The translations under genes and the position numbers were made by a program. Shown one piece after another: positions 60,082 to 64,000 of a DNA stretch of 64,000 nucleotides. Under the pieces are notes generated by a model. That model did no database searches and was not told the origin of the DNA. It saw only the letters and a list, made by a program, of their open reading frames with translations. The first letter of the stretch is position 1. Each line of letters starts with the position of its first letter. Source of the DNA: Amycolatopsis cihanbeyliensis (lineage in GTDB: Bacteria; Actinomycetota; Actinomycetes; Mycobacteriales; Pseudonocardiaceae); contig NZ_VFML01000001.1 in the NCBI RefSeq assembly GCF_006715045.1, positions 1,394,501 through 1,458,500 of the forward strand. Direction: 5' to 3'.

Positions 60082-61989
60082 TCAGTCGCGGTGGTACTCG
60101 TGCCGAGCGGCGGTGATGGCGGCCGCGATGCGCTGCCACCACCGACGGTGAGGTCGTGGGTTGGCCGGATTCGCCAGAGCGGCGCGGACCGTCGCGGTGT
60201 CCCGTCGCGCGGCGGCGTCCGAGGTGATCAAGGTGAGCATCGCCAGGGCCCGAAGAGCGAGGGCTGCGTTAACGGCGTTGACGTCGTGCACGAATCCGTG
60301 CGCCACCAGGTTGCGCAGGTTGAGGCCGTGGCCGAGCAGCAACGTCCGCAGGAATCGCTCCCAATCAGGATCGAAGCCGTTGTCCACAAGTGGCTCCAGC
60401 AGACTACCCAGGCCCGCGAACTGCCCGGCGGAGTCACCAACAGCTGCCCGGTAGACCGGCTCGTTCAGCTCCAGGAGCAGGGCGCGCACCGCGGCTTCAA
60501 TCTTGGGAATCACCAGATGGGTGGCGGCGTCGTACTCGGCGACCCAGAACAGCTGCATTCCCCTGGCGAGCGTGTCCACCAACTCCGCCGAGCATCCTGG
60601 GATGCTTAGAAACGCCTTGAGATCATCTTGGGAAGGTATCCCAAAACGGGAGGCAGTCATGAACAGCGCGTTGCCCAGGAAGAGCCCGTAAGTACCCATG
60701 TACTGGGTTTCCGTACGCGCAAGGTCACGAGCGAACACCTCGTCCTCGTCAGACAGGGTGCGAGCAGGCATGTCACCGTCTCGGAACACCACAGTGGTCG
60801 CGAGGTAACGAAACACCGAGGCTTGCTGAACCTGGTGAGTCGTGTCCAGGTTCACTTCGTAGCGACCGGCAGGGGAGTCCGTGTGGCACCAGATGGTCAA
60901 GGCCTCCCGCCAGTCGGCTGCTGCGTCGAAGCCAGGAAGGTAGAAGTCGAAGAATGACGGAGGGAGGCTGATCTCATAGCGGGTCGACTCCCAGGTCAGT
61001 ACCGGCGCCGACTGCAAACCGGCGATCGCGGCTTGCTCCAGGTCGGCCACACCCAACTCTCGCGCCTGCGACGCCGCGTTATTGAACAGCGTCCGGATCA
61101 CCATCGGGTCCGTCGCGGACCGTGCTTCAGCCAGCATCGCATTGATCAACACCCGATTGGCCACATCCACCCGGGCCGCGTCGCTCCCGGCGCGCTTGCG
61201 CACAATGACGGCGACGTCCTTGATGACGTGCGTCTCCGGGTAGCTCACCAAGGCGCGGTCGAGCAGGACATCGATCCGAGAGTCGGCCGCCTCCGCCACC
61301 TTGCGCCGAGGTGGAGCGATGAGAGCAGACAGTAGTGGAATGACTGCGTACGGGTGCTCATCGCGATCAAGCAAGTCAGAGACCAAATCGATCATGCTCT
61401 CGACGATCTCCCGCTCCAGCTCGGAGGAGCTCACCAAGCGGGCCAACGTCCAGGCGCGGACCACGCCGTCAGCCCGCACTTGAGCTCGTTGGTGACCGCC
61501 AATCCCATCGAGGTACGCGCGTGCGGCACGCTCAGCCGCCTGCCGACTGTTCTGCATCAGCCTCAGAGTGAAGACGATGTCATAGAGACGCGACCGCGCG
61601 ACCGGCTGTGTCACCTCGCCGGCGAGCGCCAGCCATGTCGCGCGGATCTCCTCCGAGACCTCGCGCATCGCCGTCGGATACAGAGACGGGCCATCCAGCG
61701 GGCCCAGATCCGCGCCGCCCTGTGGGATCTCGCGGTGGCGCAGTACGTAGGAGAACGCAAGCGCCACCACCCGAGCGTCGGGGCGCTCGGCAGCAGGAGC
61801 CATCTGCTCCGCGAGCTGCCCGACCCGCACACTCGCGTCGAGCGGATCGCCCACGTCCTCGCATGCCGCGTCGGCCAGGCGCGCCAGCGCTGGAATGTGT
61901 GCCGCCTCGTGCCGGTACGGCGCGCGCGGCGACTCAGGCCGCGCAGACTCGTTCGGCGGCAACGCGTCAGCAGGCTCAGCGGTATTCAC
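60082..61989 (-). CDS. Large uncharacterised protein with HEPN-like (DUF4209/DUF7380-type) C-terminus
   Basis: A 635-residue helical protein. The N-terminal region (PYRHEAAHIPALARLADAAC, VVALAFSYVLRHREIPQGG) resembles DUF7380. The middle includes WESTRYEISLPPSFFDFYLP. The C-terminal part GHGLNLRNLVAHGFVHDVNA carries RNLVAH, an RX4H HEPN motif (Arg559-His564), as in DUF4209 proteins. GTG at 61989 has GGAG upstream. It is the second HEPN-like protein in the island. Some relatives lie in defence islands; no function is shown here. Confidence 0.7.
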   Translation of the reverse strand: MNTAEPADALPPNESARPESPRAPYRHEAAHIPALARLADAACEDVGDPLDASVRVGQLAEQMAPAAERPDARVVALAFSYVLRHREIPQGGADLGPLDGPSLYPTAMREVSEEIRATWLALAGEVTQPVARSRLYDIVFTLRLMQNSRQAAERAARAYLDGIGGHQRAQVRADGVVRAWTLARLVSSSELEREIVESMIDLVSDLLDRDEHPYAVIPLLSALIAPPRRKVAEAADSRIDVLLDRALVSYPETHVIKDVAVIVRKRAGSDAARVDVANRVLINAMLAEARSATDPMVIRTLFNNAASQARELGVADLEQAAIAGLQSAPVLTWESTRYEISLPPSFFDFYLPGFDAAADWREALTIWCHTDSPAGRYEVNLDTTHQVQQASVFRYLATTVVFRDGDMPARTLSDEDEVFARDLARTETQYMGTYGLFLGNALFMTASRFGIPSQDDLKAFLSIPGCSAELVDTLARGMQLFWVAEYDAATHLVIPKIEAAVRALLLELNEPVYRAAVGDSAGQFAGLGSLLEPLVDNGFDPDWERFLRTLLLGHGLNLRNLVAHGFVHDVNAVNAALALRALAMLTLITSDAAARRDTATVRAALANPANPRPHRRWWQRIAAAITAARHEYHRD

Positions 61990-62596
61990 GGTCGATCTCC
62001 TCTGGCGGCTAGGCCGACCAGTCAACCACTGCCACCTACTCGTGCAGCAGACCCGCCCGCCACCTTCTCGCGGACGCAGTGAAGGACCTGCCGCACGGCT
62101 ACACGTCCCCGGTCCAGCACGTACGGGGCAAAACCGCTTTCCCAGATCGATCAACAAGACCATCGGCCGGGGTGGCGGCGATCCTGCCCGACAGCTTGGA
62201 AACCGACCATTCCGCCAGGCCGCTGCCCCAGATGTGGCGACACTTCTACCCCACCGACCGGTCCGTCAGTTCGGTGGAACTCGACACGCTGCTCGTAACC
62301 AGCGCTGGACGACACCCGCTCGTCGGCATGAGCGTGCGTTCGCGGCAGCAGACGACGGACGGCCTACGCCTTGCCATCACCGGCTGGGCGCTACTCTCCG
62401 CTACGCCGATATCCGTCACGCCGGATCTTCGAATGGGCAGCCTTCACCGCGACCGACAACCCGCTGACCAACAGGTTTAGGTTCATCTACTGGCTTGTTG
62501 GGTGCGCGATCGAGCCAGTATCCGAACTATGCAAACCTTTGCTTCTCTGAGGGCAACGGTGACCGGATCGTTACCTCGTTACGCGGCTGGGACACA
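61990..62596. other. Intergenic region with one doubtful open frame
   Basis: A 133-codon frame at 62079-62480 on the plus strand (LPDSLETDHSARPLPQMWRH, ELDTLLVTSAGRHPLVGMSV) has no family and no ribosome site; it may be a decayed gene. Nothing else is supported. The end of the following minus-strand TPR gene is at 62597. Confidence 0.35.
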
Positions 62597-64000
62597 CTAC
62601 CTCCTGCCAGGCTGACCGGCTGTGCTGGCGAGTCGGGCGAGGCGGTCGGCTACACGAGTCACGCTTCGCGGCGAGGAGTTCTGCTCGTACTCGGCCAGAG
62701 CGAGTTGGTAGTGGTGCATGGCGTCGTCGATCCGGCCGAGGTCGCGATAGGTGGTGCCTAACTCCTCCAGTGTGATGGCCTCGCCGAACATGTCACCGGT
62801 GGAGCGGCGGACCTGCAGCGCCTCAGTGAGGCAGGAGAGCGCCTCGTCATACCTGCCGGCTTCCCGGTACAACCGACCGAGTCCGTTGAGGCTGATGGCC
62901 TCGCCGTGCCGGTCGCCCGTCTCGCGTTTGATCGCAAGGGCCTGCAGATAGTGTTCTTCCGCTTCGGACCGCCTGGCATTGTGGTACGCACTCGCCAGGG
63001 TGTTCAGGGTCATCGCCTCGCCGTACCGGTCTCCTACCTCGCGTTTGATCGCCAGCGCTCGACGCAATAGCTTGATGGCACTCGCGCTGTGCCCCTGACG
63101 CCTGCGAATGGTGGCCAGTGTATTCAGGGCGGTGGCCTCGCCAAACCAATTGCCGGTTTGTCGGCACAGGTCCAGTGCCGTATCGAGCCACTGCTCCGCC
63201 TCATTGAAGCGGCCCATGTCACGGTATGTGGTACCCAACGCGTTCATGGTGCTGCCGCGTCCATGTGTGTCGCCGGTGGCCTCCTGGATCGCGAGTGTGC
63301 TCCGCAGGCTGGTCAGCGAGTCGTCATACCGGCGCAGACTACGGTAGGTGACACCGAGCCGGACCAGCGCGTAAGCCTCCTCCTCGCGGTCACCGAGCTG
63401 CCGCGCCGCCGCGACTGCCCGCTCGTTCACTGTGAGCGTCTCCGACCAGAACTTGTTGAGATTCAGGTAGGAGAACAGGGCTCGGGCAAGGTCGACGACG
63501 TGCTGGTGGTGACTGGTGTCGGCGGCCTGGGCGACGGCGGCGACGAGGTTGGGCCGTTCCAGGTCGAACCAGGACAGCGCGGCCGCGACGTCGGCGAACG
63601 GAGCAGCCGATGGTGTTTCGATTGTCGGATCCACCACCGTGTTTGCCGAGACGGCACCCGCGAGATAGCCGATGATCACCCGCTTGACGGCCGCGGTCGA
63701 CTCGTCCGCGGTGTCCTCTTGCGCGCACCGCTCAGCGGCGTAGAGCCGCAGCAGATCATGCCATTGGTAGCGGCCCGATCCGGCCGGTTCAATGAGATGC
63801 GCCCTGCGGAGGCCGTCGAGCAGGCGGCGGGTCACGGTCGGCGGCTCGCCGACCAGGTTACTCGCCGCGTCGAGTCCGATGTGCGGACCGGCATGCAGCG
63901 ACATCAACCGGAACAGCCGCGCCTCGTCGACGGGCAACCGTGCGTAGGAGGTGTCGAAAGCGATCCGCACCGCGACCGAGTCGCCGAACTCCAGCCCACG
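62597..64000 (-). CDS. STAND/TPR-type regulator or receptor (5' part outside window)
   Basis: The frame is open to the window edge; 467 C-terminal residues are seen. The first part (LPVDEARLFRLMSLHAGPHI, NLVGEPPTVTRRLLDGLRRA, YQWHDLLRLYAAERC) is the winged-helix end of an NB-ARC module. About seven TPR repeats of 40 residues follow from residue 185 (YALVRLGVTYRSLRRYDDSL, ALNTLATIRRRQGHSASAIK, SLNGLGRLYREAGRYDEALS). The missing 5' part should hold the NTPase, possibly with a helix-turn-helix or an effector. Such proteins are AfsR/SARP-like regulators or STAND immune sensors; the two cannot be told apart from this half. Confidence 0.8.
   Translation of the reverse strand, partial: RGLEFGDSVAVRIAFDTSYARLPVDEARLFRLMSLHAGPHIGLDAASNLVGEPPTVTRRLLDGLRRAHLIEPAGSGRYQWHDLLRLYAAERCAQEDTADESTAAVKRVIIGYLAGAVSANTVVDPTIETPSAAPFADVAAALSWFDLERPNLVAAVAQAADTSHHQHVVDLARALFSYLNLNKFWSETLTVNERAVAAARQLGDREEEAYALVRLGVTYRSLRRYDDSLTSLRSTLAIQEATGDTHGRGSTMNALGTTYRDMGRFNEAEQWLDTALDLCRQTGNWFGEATALNTLATIRRRQGHSASAIKLLRRALAIKREVGDRYGEAMTLNTLASAYHNARRSEAEEHYLQALAIKRETGDRHGEAISLNGLGRLYREAGRYDEALSCLTEALQVRRSTGDMFGEAITLEELGTTYRDLGRIDDAMHHYQLALAEYEQNSSPRSVTRVADRLARLASTAGQPGRR

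Noticed and set aside
62079..62480. 133-codon plus-strand frame as a gene
   Set aside because: No family, no ribosome site and an unconvincing composition; noted only as a doubtful frame.
1..64000. CRISPR array or rRNA genes
   Set aside because: No regularly spaced direct repeats and no rRNA-like sequence were seen on reading both strands.

Overview
The window is high-GC actinobacterial chromosome. A polA, rpsA, coaE, uvrB block with an ANTAR response regulator (pdtaR-like), many GTG starts, probable leaderless genes, XRE/DUF397 pairs and a mycothiol-type DinB protein point to the order Pseudonocardiales. The order is inferred from gene content; it was not tested by alignment.

Layout. 1-4.9 kb: two PLP-dependent dehydratase-like genes, a berberine-bridge-type FAD oxidase with a frameshifted Tat signal, an AraC regulator and a decayed prenyltransferase-like gene. 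4.9-8.9 kb: a sugar isomerase/kinase operon divergent from its LacI repressor, with promoter and operator visible between them. 8.9-20.8 kb: an ASCH-type protein, a RES toxin/antitoxin-like pair, an S9 peptidase, TerC behind a yybP-ykoY manganese riboswitch, a membrane hydrolase-ABC ATPase fusion with its permease, a GNAT and a VOC protein, a glycosyltransferase remnant and an ArsR-type regulator. 20.9-34 kb: uvrB, a MarR/DinB divergent pair, a PucR regulator, a DUF402 protein, an ABC-2 exporter next to a NarL-type two-component system, coaE-grpB and rpsA. 34-45.7 kb: a methyltransferase, a GNAT, a TetR-controlled YhgE/Pip operon, polA, and a decaying LysR/hydrolase pair. 45.7-52.1 kb: a complete branched-chain amino-acid ABC transporter (livKHMGF) and the ANTAR regulator.

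From 52.3 kb to the right edge the content changes to accessory DNA. A tRNA-Leu(CAA) gene is overrun by the reading frame of a truncated, frameshifted serine recombinase. Behind it lie an XRE/DUF5753-DUF397-microprotein operon with a double GAACNNGTTC operator, a run of small uncharacterised genes with an XRE regulator, two large proteins ending in HEPN-like RX4H motifs, an IS110 transposase remnant, and the C-terminal half of a STAND/TPR-type protein. This is the part most likely to hold an undescribed (possibly defence) module.

Several genes carry single-base frameshifts (3.2, 44.5, 45.0, 53.0 and 59.4 kb). Others have large deletions or duplications (4.3-4.8, 19.3-19.6 and 45.4 kb) that cannot be ordinary sequencing errors. 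The single-base cases need a read-level check before biological meaning is given to them.
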